This document shows, piece by piece, positions 23,013-33,310 of a stretch of 64,000 bases of DNA (positions within the stretch are counted from its first letter, which is position 1; each line of letters opens with the position of its first letter). The DNA is taken from contig OY740766.1 of assembly GCA_963513935.1 (NCBI GenBank), forward strand, positions 4,481,861-4,545,860, in the 5' to 3' direction. Under the pieces are notes generated by a model. That model searched no databases. It was given only the letters and a program-made list of their open reading frames with translations, and was not told where the DNA came from. This DNA comes from Aphrophora alni (Eukaryota > Arthropoda > Insecta > Hemiptera > Aphrophoridae). The position numbers and the translations under genes were made by a program.

Positions 23013-23076
23013 TTATTTACATCATATCATCTTGATTCGCTAGACTGCATTTCTGAAGTTCTTAATGACTGCACAT
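23013..23076 (-). other. PLB1-like 5' untranslated leader segment with short upstream ORFs
   Basis: On the minus strand a TTTTTTTTCTCATTCCAG acceptor ends at 23077, so this leader is the 5' part of coding exon 1 and an upstream noncoding exon is expected. The 64-nt leader holds several tiny ORFs (ATG TGC AGT CAT TAA; ATG CAG ... TGA; ATG ATA TGA; ATG ATG TAA), all closed before the main start. The promoter and first exon were not located. Confidence 0.6.
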
Positions 23077-23516
23077 CTGGAATGAGAAAAAAAAAACAGA
23101 GTTTTAATTTGGTAAAATGTTAATTTTATTTTAGGTAATTGCCTAAATCATTATATAAGTCATGTTGACGTAACTGTTTGCGTTATATGATAATCATTAG
23201 TTTAGATTTTTTTTTTATGTGTTACTTTCTCACATGAACACATTGCGGCAAAAAATCTATGTCAATAATTTGGGGAGATAATAAATTGTTAAGAAGTTTG
23301 TAAAAAATATTTTTTGGAGAAATATTTATCAATTTGTATTGCCACACGAGAGGAGTAATTTTCATCAAATTTACTCTATAATTAATAAACGACTGTAACA
23401 AGTCATTTAATTCCCCATATTTAAAGTAAAGCAGCACTTTTTTAAATCTATTTGATTTGTGTTAGGTATTATACTTTAACCACCAGCTGTTATTATATTA
23501 TATTTTTTAATTTGTC

Positions 23517-23552
23517 TACCACGTCTATTTACAGCCTTAAATAGACGTGGTA
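23517..23552. repeat. Perfect 15-bp inverted repeat hairpin
   Basis: TACCACGTCTATTTA, six-base loop CAGCCT, then its exact complement. Lies about 440 bp upstream of the PLB1-like exon 1 acceptor, in the presumed 5' intron. Confidence 0.85.
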
Positions 23553-23645
23553 GCTGCCATAAGACAGGGACTTATAAAATTCTTAAAACCGTATGTAACA
23601 AAGCTAATCAAAGCTTTTTTCTTCAATGTGTATTTAAAATATATA

Positions 23646-24241
23646 CAGGGTGTCCCGGAACTCTCTGGAACATTTCATAAAAAAAATTTCCTTAGGTGGG
23701 GACCAACATATTTCACAATATAAACATGGGTCTCCGATGACTAGTTTTGCGTCTGTCGGTCCGTATGTGTTTTTTACAAAGGATTTTATAACTCAAGATT
23801 TATTTAAGATGGAAACTTAAATTTTGGTATAAATATGTACCTTAAGGTAGAATAAGTGTGTAAAATTTCGTTGCTGGAACTAAATCCATTTAAAAATGGC
23901 GGCCGTTTAAATGTTTTAGTGTCAATTTCCACAAAAAACTGTTAGCTATAAAATACTATTAAGATTGGTAGAAGATTCACAATTAAAAGACAAATCGAAT
24001 GACACCTTTTTTTACTAAAATCGAATAATAAACAACCAAGTTGTGACAATTCTTGCAAATCAATGTAATTTCCATACAATGATTAAACAATGTTTTAGGT
24101 ATTGTGTTTATTTATTGTGGTAGTATGGAAATTACATTGATTTGCAAGAATTATCACAAACCTGGTGATTGTGAAATATGTTTGTCTCGACCTAAGGAAC
24201 ATTTTTTTATGAAATGTTCCCGAGAGTTCTGGGACATCCTG
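23646..24241. mobile_element. Tc1/mariner-type MITE with ~90-bp TIRs
   Basis: Ends CAGGGTGTCCCGGAACTCTC and, inverted, CAGGATGTCCCAGAACTCTC, flanked by TA on both sides. The arms continue through GAACATTTCATAAAAAAA and CCTTAGGT. A second internal inverted pair (24031-24076 and 24122-24168) encloses the centre. No transposase. Confidence 0.85.
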
Positions 24242-26086
24242 TATATATAAATATAGCAATCCAATACAACAATAATTAGCTATTCGTTTCGAACCTAAAT
24301 TAATACAATATTTCACAAAATTTCATTCATTGATAAATCTTTTAGTCTAGAATGAATAGTCTCTCAAATAACTTGACTCAAAATAAATAAACAGTTCAAT
24401 TGGTTTCATTATTTCCAATCATCTAAATAAACCATCGTTGTTTCGTAGCTGGAGGGTCTCGACATAGGCGTACTGTTGTAGTCTTTGTTCGTGACTTCGA
24501 GCAAATTTGCTGACTTCATAATCAATGTGTATAACTGCAAAGAACGACGCAATTTATCATGAAGAATCCACGGAAATTGAATGGAGCGGAAATTATTATT
24601 TCGTTTTTTTAAAAATCATTATCAACTGCTTCGTTTCAAAAGTCAATTCGTTGAAGAGCAAATGAAAATTATATAACTTGAAATTTTAAAGTAAACCTAT
24701 TCCATTCCTTAATGACTAAACAAGTTGATTGGTGCCATCATGGTACCTACTCAGCCCCATCTTGTAATGCTGTAATAGAAGCAGATTTTCTAAGTGTAAT
24801 GACCAAAAGTTGGTTACTTGGCGATACATTGTATTGGTAGATAAATGAGTGTAAACCAGTAGGTTAAAACAGCATACCTATTATACAGATTGTTTGAACT
24901 TGGTAATTGATTAGATCACTACTGTGTTGTAGGTCCTATTGTGCCAGTATCGGCCTTGCAGGCCTCTAAGCTGTACACAATGCAGGGCCTTCCTTCCTTA
25001 CATTCATATCGACATTTTAGCCGGATTTCAAAATATATTAGTATCACATTTTCTTGGGAGTTCAACGTTCTACAACACATTTTTGACAATAACTTCGCTA
25101 TTTGTCATTATTGAGTGGTAGAGCCATCTAAATTAGATAAAAATTGTCAGATTTAAATTCTACATTTATTTTTAATTTAACGTAAAATCTAAATCTGAAT
25201 ATTTTTATATAGTTCAGTGTGTTATGAATAACACACGAGAAATCGATAAAAGACTGTCTAAAATGGATAATATTTTGACCTTTTTAATCAATTTTCAGTA
25301 GGGTTCTATATATGAGCACACTATAGTCGAATAATTTATAAAATTGTATGTTTCTATATTAAATTTTATGTCCCTTATTACGACAATAACAACAGACGGC
25401 TGTCATCTCACAATCACTATCTTGGTTTCTTGAGGAAATGAAATTGTGAAGATTAGGTAAAAACAAAAGTCGAAATTGTTTGCATCACTAAACTAACCTT
25501 TATTAATCCGAAACCTTCCCGAGTCAATAATTCTATCGCTACCTTCTTCTACCAGTCGCCTCCCGGCTCGACGCAACCTACTTCAGGGCCAACTCCTCGT
25601 CCCCTGCACCCCTCTTCTTCTTCCACTAACTTGACCCTACGTCAAACTGAAGTCGAAATTGTTTCTATCACGAAACTAACCTTATCGTATGCTGATTGGG
25701 CAAATAAACTCTATTTGGTATATCTTTTCATAAAATCTTTTTTAATCTTTTTCCCTGCTTTGCATAAAAACTATTATTACTTATATTTATTAACAGATTA
25801 TTAGATAAACGTGAAACGGTTCTACAAAAATAATAAAAAGTGTCTGATTCAGATAGTTTAACATAACTAAAATAAAATAAAAACTAAATTGTTATATATA
25901 ATGCGAGAAAGAAAACTACACGTACAACAATCAAAAAAACAAACACTGTCATGGTGAATAAACAATACAATATAGAGTACATTATCAGTAACAAACAACC
26001 TCTACTTGTACTGATTCTGAAGACTAAACTAAATTATTAAAACGGGGTAACAAATTGCACACAATTTGCACTGACTCATCCTAAAA
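24242..26086. other. Noncoding sequence with a GC-richer insert at 25506-25651
   Basis: Two direct copies of GTCGAAATTGTTT...AAACTAACCTT at about 25469-25505 and 25652-25686 bracket about 150 bp that are CT-rich and much GC-richer than their surroundings. No gene recognised. Confidence 0.5.
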
Positions 26087-26619
26087 TCGGTTGTATCCAA
26101 CTTGCGGTCAGTCCAATTTGCGGTCAAGGGTAAAACCGTCCATTTTGCGGCCAATAAACATTGACATTTATTTATGTTTGGCCTCGTCCCCCTAAAGTCG
26201 TGTTGAAGATTTGAAGTGGGGGAAACGTTTACCGAAATTCGTCGTATGCCATTTATTTTTTTGATTCAATTCAATGTTTTTTTAAGTCAATCCAAATTTA
26301 TCTATAGTCTTATTTTAAAAATGTCTGGGACTGGCGAACCTTTATTACGAAGTATGCTTGTAATGCGAAAGAGTATATTCTATAAATATTAGTATCTATT
26401 TTTGTTGTAGCTCTCTCCCTCTCTATTTATATATGTATACAGTGTTTGTTTATTATTCCCCCTTTTTTAGGCTCTATTTAAGTGAACAGAGTCGTTTGTT
26501 CGTTCTGACTGACTATCCTCTCGTCAAAACAGTGAATTTGGTAAGTAAGAATCCCTTGATCATCCTTCATAAAACTACACTTGACCGCAAATAGGACTGA
26601 CCGCAAGTAGGAGGACACC
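26087..26619. mobile_element. TIR element related to 5925-6513, with CCTAAAA target duplication
   Basis: CCTAAAA flanks both ends (26080-26086 and 26620-26626). The inverted ends carry two subterminal direct repeats, ACTTGCGGTCAGTCC then ATTTGCGGTCAA. The right terminus read inward starts GGGTGTCC, like GGTGTCC of the 5925 element. No transposase. Confidence 0.8.
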
Positions 26620-26692
26620 CCTAAAAACCAAATAAATACTAAAAGTGACACGTGGTTTACATCTTTCAAAACCTATTTAAATATAAAAGCTT

Positions 26693-26900
26693 AATCTTGC
26701 TTCGCTCGTGCTATAAACACTTCCTCAGCTTAAATCGTATTTGATTAAAAGCGAGATTTTATTAACGTCGTCAAAGCTCGTTTATTTCGCCAATTATTTC
26801 TGAAACATAATATCTTCGATTTTGCACACGAGTTAATTAAGTTTCACATTTCACTAAAATTGGAACAAAATCGGGTAAAGTCGAGTTTTAGAAACAAATA
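26693..26900. repeat. Dispersed repeat family D, copy 1
   Basis: Shares with 42955-43250, 52860-53110 and 56300-56510 the string of motifs TCGC(T/C)...CTATAAAC, CGTATTTGATTAAAA, CCAATTATTTCTGAAAC and TTCACATTTCACTAAAATT. Structure and class unknown. Confidence 0.5.
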
Positions 26901-27044
26901 TTTAACAACAGTCACATGTCCGATTTTTTAATTTTATAGATATCTGACTAACCGGAATTTACTTAGAGATGTAGACCAATTTGTTTTGTTCGGGTCTTTA
27001 GAGCTACACTTGAAAAAAATCATTATAGCAGATGTTGAGAAAAT

Positions 27045-27828
27045 AGTTATTTGTGCAACTAGTGAGCAAAGTGGCACTTTTTTAAACGAGAGAAAAATGT
27101 TGACGCACGAGGCTTGCCTCGTGCGTCAATTTTATCGAGTTTCAAAAAGACATTTGCTCACGAATTGCACAATATACTTTGTCTACAGTTGTTATTTTGT
27201 GACAAATAAAAAACATACTTCAGCAGTAACACAATTTAATAAAACAATAATTTAATACAATAGTGTTCAAACAAACAATCAATTACAATTCGATCTTTAA
27301 TAACAGCATTTTTCTTATTTTTCAGATTATTTAAAAATCTGAACTGTCCATATTTTAAATCTAACTACACAAAATATAGCAGTAGTGCTAAACAACTTAT
27401 CAACACTGATTAGAAGTTCTCACATCTAAACTGAGGGTATTCATGAATATTACAAATAACTTAGGTGTATTGTTAAGGAAACGGGATTGCCAATTTCAAA
27501 ACTCGGCAAAACGAAAAAATACTCTCCGTGTACATACACTGTCAATCATCTTCATGAATAATTACTTCCTTTTTTAACTTTAAAACGTTGTTTTGTTGTT
27601 TATTTATGTTATTTTACATGTAAGAATTAATCTAACCTACATACGGAAGATTTACTGTATATTATAAATCAATTCAAATAAACTTAACCTAAATTTCGTT
27701 TTGTTCGGTTGCCATTCGGAGCGAGCAAAGTAGTGGGCAAAGTGAAACTGTTGAGAAATCAGCTGTTTTGCAAACTAATTTAAATGAACAAAATGCCACT
27801 TTGTCAACAACTGTAGACAAAAGTAATT
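27045..27828. mobile_element. Dispersed element, copy 2 (inverted relative to 2180-2825)
   Basis: Left end TTATTTGTGCAACTAGTGAG, right end near ACAACTGTAGACAAA. It has a subterminal hairpin of about 130 bp (GTGCAA...TTGCAC) centred on a perfect palindrome at 27100-27129. It holds extra internal sequence compared with copy 1. No coding capacity. Confidence 0.75.
27100..27129. repeat. Perfect 30-bp palindrome (CG-rich)
   Basis: TTGACGCACGAGGC, TT, then its exact complement; unusually CG-rich for the window and the apex of the hairpin in element copy 2. Confidence 0.9.
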
Positions 27829-28342
27829 TTATGTTTTTCTTACGGAAGCTACGCCGAAATATTGAGATATGAAAAAATTCCGAGATGTTACCCAAATATT
27901 CCCACACACCAATTTTGACTATAATCAAAGCAAAACAATTTTTTTGGACTAGGGAAACCCAAAATGGATATATCTAAAAAATAAATTAACCGTTACGTAA
28001 CTTTTCACATAGCCTTTCACTTATATGTTGGAAAGTCAAAATACAAAGAACATTTTTAGCGAGTAAGCCAGAAGAGAATGGAATGGGGGTGAGAGCATCT
28101 ACCAGATTAACACCACGAAAAGTTAAGAATCTAAATGTTTTATTTAACCTTTATAGTACTGACCTGCTCTTAGCCCTCTTCGCATTCAATCCTTCTCTGG
28201 TTTACAGTAACTGCTAAGTATTGTTTGTATTTTATATTTATTTTGTTTCTTTAAATCAATGGTAGTGAGAAGACTACAACACGATTTGTTTCAATCTTTC
28301 TCATAATAACATAATACTTTTATGAGCTCACTGTGGCGAACT
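27829..28342. other. Noncoding sequence
   Basis: No gene or structured repeat recognised, apart from a GAAACAAAUCGUG half-motif on the minus strand near 28275-28295. Confidence 0.4.
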
Positions 28343-28555
28343 TAAAGATTAAAATCAAACCCAATACCACAATTTAATAAAACAAACTTTTATTTCCTGA
28401 TGTACATTTCAGTAACATAGTTACCATCCTCAGAAGTTGAGTATTGCTCTGAGTGTTTGTGTAATAATCAACCTCTGAGATGTACACTGAAATGTACATC
28501 AGGAAATAAAAGTTTGTTTTATTAAATTGTAGTATTGGGTTTGATTTTAATCTTT
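28343..28555. mobile_element. Inverted dimer with hammerhead-like motif (family F2)
   Basis: Left AAAGATTAAAATCAAACCCA is mirrored by TGGGTTTGATTTTAATCTTT. The arms of about 85 bp include TTTATTTCCTGATGTACATT. The left arm has the whole core; the right arm has lost stem II. Confidence 0.85.
28393..28438 (-). ncRNA. Hammerhead-like motif, family F2
   Basis: Minus strand: CUGAGGA (fits CUGANGA), extra U, stem II GGUAAC-UAU-GUUACU (6 pairs, one G-U), GAAAU, loop GUAC, AUC site, AGGAAA. Stem I is at most 3 pairs (CUU/AGG). Confidence 0.5.
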
Positions 28556-31500
28556 CTCGTATAATAATTAACACCAGTAATATATAAAGGGTCAAATATA
28601 AAATTGTTTCTGTTGTAGATTTGTAATTTTATGCCTGAATATATATTACTTAACAAACTCTGTAATATATAGTTTTTGGAAAACAATTTTCGTTTTACTT
28701 TAAAGACATTTAATAATTATAACATAAGCACAATACTGCGAATTGACACAAGCAAGAAAAAACACCTCCTCAATAGATAATGTATTATTACATCTACAAT
28801 TAATTGTCGCTCTTGCAAATAGCCGTTGTGATAGCCACTCTGTATAGTATTTGTATATGAAAACGACCAACTACATCCTCAATAGTGTATGTATTGATCT
28901 ATAATTAATAATTGTAGCGCTCGTAACTAGTTCAGTACAGTAAAAATTCATCGAGGAGGTCTTTCAATGTTCTATAAATACTATTTTCTCTTAAGTAAAC
29001 AATAGTTTTGTACTTTTTAACAGTTGCAATGTTTATAAATTTAAAGTTAACAGCAATTTAATAACTTTAAAAAATGATTAGTTAATTTTTAAAAATAACC
29101 ACCGCTTTCTACCAAGTATACTTTGGAAAGTAAGAACAATTTAGATTAGATAGAGGTTTATGTCATGAATAAACAAAACACCGTTTGAAAGTCATGGTAA
29201 TTTGGATAATGGAAAAGTTGTTCTGCTTAAAGTTGTACTTGCACTTGACTCCTTTGTAACAACTGTAATATCTCTTTGTTTGCTACTCAACATAGATATG
29301 CATCTACCAACAATAAGTGTTTCTATCTAAAATTCTCTGTTGAAAAACACTCCAATGAATACATTTGGAATTTAAAACATTTCACCTTTGTTCACAATAG
29401 CTTAGTTTAATACAATAGACAAGACAAAGGAGGTAGCAAACCACCCTGCAACATAAACTTAAATGTTATTTTGTTTGCGCAAAATTATAGAGAAGAAATA
29501 AGTAATTCAAACTGTAAAATATGATGATATTACTTTATGAGAAATGGGGGAAATCAAACATTTTTATAATCCACAACATTGCAGTTAAATATATTGTCAT
29601 TAAAACTACTACCATTTCCAAATAACAAGCAAAAAATTTCTTTCAAATTGAAAATTTGATAGAATTCCAATTTCCTTTAGGATTTGCAGAAGTAATTGTC
29701 CAATAATTGTTATAGGTTTACCAAAAGCATTTTTAAAACCATTTAACAGCTATAAATTAATTCTGTAACGTACAATTTATTAGAGTTACCTGCAATGTTT
29801 CATGAATTTCAAAAAATTAAACAACCAAGATTTTTAAAGTTTTCTGTGTAAATATAACAGTAAGGCTTATAATTTTCTAAGTATTACAATAGAGATAATT
29901 TAAGTTGTTATATGGGAACGCTCATGTTAAAACAAGTTTGTGACACGAGTGGAGCAATTGAAATATTTATTTACTTTAAAAAACCAAAGAAAACAATTGA
30001 CTTTCTATTCCCGAGTTTCTGGCAAGACCTATATTGAGTGTATGCTTAACTTAGGAACGTCAAAGCTTTCCATTCTAAAAAGTGCGTAGTGTTCTGTGTT
30101 TATGACCATGTGTTGGAAAGTTTGTATAACATTTATTCTGTTTGTGACTGTCCATAATTTCTTAAATGGTTTTGGTTTTGTTATTTGTCGTTTAATCCAA
30201 ATAAATAACAATAATAACTGTTTATGGTATTCAGATATTATTGGGATTCATCAAAACTACCAGCTGTTATTTTAATTGTTATTTATTTGTTACCATAGCA
30301 ACATTGTTTATTAATTTCAAATACAGGAATCTAGTAGGTGGGAAACTTGTAGTGATTTTTTTGTAGAAAATTTTCGTTTTCATTCATTTGGTTTTTGTAG
30401 TAGTTTTCAGTTTATTAATTTCTTTTTTTTATCCCATTATGACTTTACCATTGATCACTTATCACAATGATTCAGTGTTATTATGAAAGTTTTTCAGTCG
30501 ACTTAAGAAAGTTTCGTACTCGCAACGGTTTGAGGGACGGTTCATTCTAGTCGAGTATAAAAGCTTGTTAGTAAAATTAATATCATCATCAAAAGGCCAG
30601 AAAAATCTTTAACCGTAATCTCTGTTAAATAACTGAAAGAAGTAATTATCAAAACGTAACTGATTATGTCAACACGTTAAGAAATGTCGCACATAGCTAG
30701 AGGAGAGAATATTTCTTCTTCCGGAAGAGATTGACAGCCACTTATCTTAATAACTCTAAACAAGTAAAAATTGAGCTTAATTTTGAGTTTCCAGTTTAAT
30801 TCAAATTAAATTTATGTACATTAATTTGTTCAGTGTTAAAACACAAATAATCTAGGGTCATTTAAAGTTTCAAATTACATTTGAAAGACCCTATGTTTCT
30901 CTATTGTTATTCGACATGTAATAATGTTTATTTACTTCATACATAAATACAAAATTTGTTTATTTAACTAAACGTAATTCTATTTTTATTAATTTCGTAT
31001 TGAATAAATAACAATTCTTTAAATGAAATTAAATCACGTGTGGTTTTTGAGAACAATAGACCTTGTTGGAAACAAACAATTGTACTATTGTTTATGTTTC
31101 ATTTTAATTTATTCATGCATATATACATGTTATATGAAAGCTATATTGTGTTTTATTGGAAATCATAGTGATAAAATCATGTAACAGTTAAATTCAGTTA
31201 GTTTTTTCTTTAATAATATATCAATGAAGAAGGTAAAACGATGTTGAAACGATTTGTGTTTTATTTATTATTCTAAGAATATCAATCTGTTCATAAATCG
31301 ACTTTTATTTTCGTTCATGTTATAATATAAGTCACAATTGGAAGCAAAGAAGTTTTTTATGGTAAGACTTTAAAAAAATAAATTACAACCACACTTTGAT
31401 ACTTCAAATCTAAAAATACACACTTCATATTAAAACTGAAAAACGTCTTGTGTACATCTTTAAAAAGAGTTCAAGTTTATTTTCTTATATTACGATTTAT

Positions 31501-31725
31501 TTCACTTTTTTCACTATACTATTATAATTTTGTCTTCTGTTGTATATACAGCTGTACAGTATAAATGGGTGAACAGATTTTAAACAACCCAACGTACCCG
31601 ATGGTACGTGAGAACATCGATTTTTTTACAACCAAAACATTGGGGGGATCTGCCAAAATTTAATCAAAATATAACGACAGTATACCAAACACACAGAACA
31701 CAATTCTCATAAAAAATACACCTAA
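28556..31725. other. Noncoding AT-rich sequence
   Basis: A loose tandem duplication at 28760-28930 (two CCTCAATAG...ATTAATTGT..CGCTC units). A degenerate GUUGAAACGAUUUGUG half-motif lies at 31226-31275. No gene recognised. Confidence 0.4.
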
Positions 31726-31770
31726 GTATCAGACGCGTTTCAACGACAAGGTCGTCCTCTTCAGTGATAC
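31726..31770 (-). ncRNA. Best minimal hammerhead-ribozyme candidate (family F1)
   Basis: Minus strand, 45 nt: stem I GUAUCA pairs perfectly with UGAUAC; CUGAAGA box (CUGANGA); one extra G; stem II GACGAC-CUU-GUCGUU (6 pairs including one G-U); GAAAC; loop GC; canonical GUC cleavage triplet. Mini stem III is A-U plus C-G. Order and spacing match type I hammerheads of the Penelope/retrozyme kind except for the single extra base before stem II and the 2-nt stem III loop. It lies in a one-armed copy of the F1 element; no partner arm is intact. Confidence 0.6.
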
Positions 31771-33261
31771 ACCAGTTACACCAACCAAACCACAACAAAA
31801 TATAACGAATTAGTTAAATTTTACCACAAGTGCAGTCTTTAAGGACACAAAGATGACTTCGGTCGCCATCTTCGGTGCGTAAGCTATTGGTAAAAAAACA
31901 AAAAGAATTGCTATAGGGCTATTTTAAAATACTTAAGTTCTTCAATTTGGATTTATAGAATTCTTTGATACACAAGTAAAATGTGTATATTAATAATCTC
32001 ATGTAAAATATCTCAAGTATAAAAAATTACTGTTAAGAATTAACTGATAATAAACAAAAATTAACATTTTATTTAACATTTTATTAATAGTGGTGTAACA
32101 AATTACACCACTATTAATCACCATCCATAGCACCATCATTAAGAGTACGATTTTTAATAAATATCGTTTTAAATCTTATTTAAATATTTTTTTCAGACGA
32201 ATGATGGTTTATTTTCACTTTTTGAATAAAAACTACAGAAATAACATATTTAGCAACGATTAGATTTGGTTTTGATGATGGGTGAGTTTAAACGATTTTG
32301 CACAGTTTATTTTCTGTACAAATGTTCCTTATGCATTGTTCACCATATCTTTACCATTATAATTTACTACAGAACACTGGATGTATTCCTAGTCTAAGTA
32401 TTTCTGTCATACCGTGACAAGGTCCATCCATTACTAAGTGATCACTATTTTACATAATACATCGTACAGTTTTTGTTTAAAAAACCTTATTTCCTAATTT
32501 TATTAACGACTGTTGAACTCATTTGTACCGTTGTATAACCTTCTGACTGAAATACAGAAAAATGGTAGAGTTAAAAATATAAAAAAAACTTTGTTATGCA
32601 CACTAAATGAATTGCCTGCATTTCGAGTTATTCCTTCCTGCAGTTATATTGAATGAGATAACGAGAAGGTGGGAATAATGAGAAGAAGAGAGATAGACGA
32701 TGAATGTCAATTGAACGACGTAAGGAGACCGCAAGTCTCTTTACTTTTGATATATTTGTAGACGTTTTCCAATGTTAGACGACGAGCTTGTTTGATCTCC
32801 TTCATTTGTAAAGAAGTCATTGGGCAGGATTTCAGACCTTTTGATTACTTGCCTTTATAAACGAACAAGTTTTCAAAAGTGGAGATGATGTGTTTGTAAA
32901 TGTTTAATAAAATTTTTCACAATTGTTTGTACGTTTAATTTTTGTTTTCTTGTTTAGACGGAAAAAAACTTTTAGTCATAATCACCTTATAAAAGAAAGG
33001 CAGAAAAGAATATAAAAAAAGGTCCAACTACATGTATGACCTGATATTTGAACATAAGAATAGGACCAACATATCTGATAAGGAATGTTCAAAGTAGCAG
33101 TGTCCCATTCTAACTCACTCAGTGAACATGTGGCCAATATACTGTGAGGAACTAAAACAATTTTTAATTTTTAACGAGTGCCGGTTCTGCATGATGATTT
33201 GTGTTAGACCAAGAATTTTATATGTTTTTGTGTTATGTGTGTGAACAATGTGTTTATGTTA
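31771..33261. other. Noncoding AT-rich sequence
   Basis: Contains a direct repeat of AAAATATAACGA (31666 and 31798 areas) around the hammerhead-like copy, and a short inverted pair of TGTAATTTGTTACACC type near 32090-32112. No gene recognised. Confidence 0.4.
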
Positions 33262-33310
33262 TTAGCTGGCCTGATGATGCTGCCTATGGCAGCGAAATAT
33301 GTAGCAATTA
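33262..33310 (+). ncRNA. Hammerhead-like motif with canonical CUGAUGA and GC-rich stem II
   Basis: Plus strand: GGC, CUGAUGA, extra U, stem II GCUGCC-UAU-GGCAGC (6 perfect pairs), GAAAU, AU, GUA site, GCAAUU. Stem I is weak (GGC/GC plus scattered pairs). It is a single copy, not in an inverted dimer. Confidence 0.55.
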
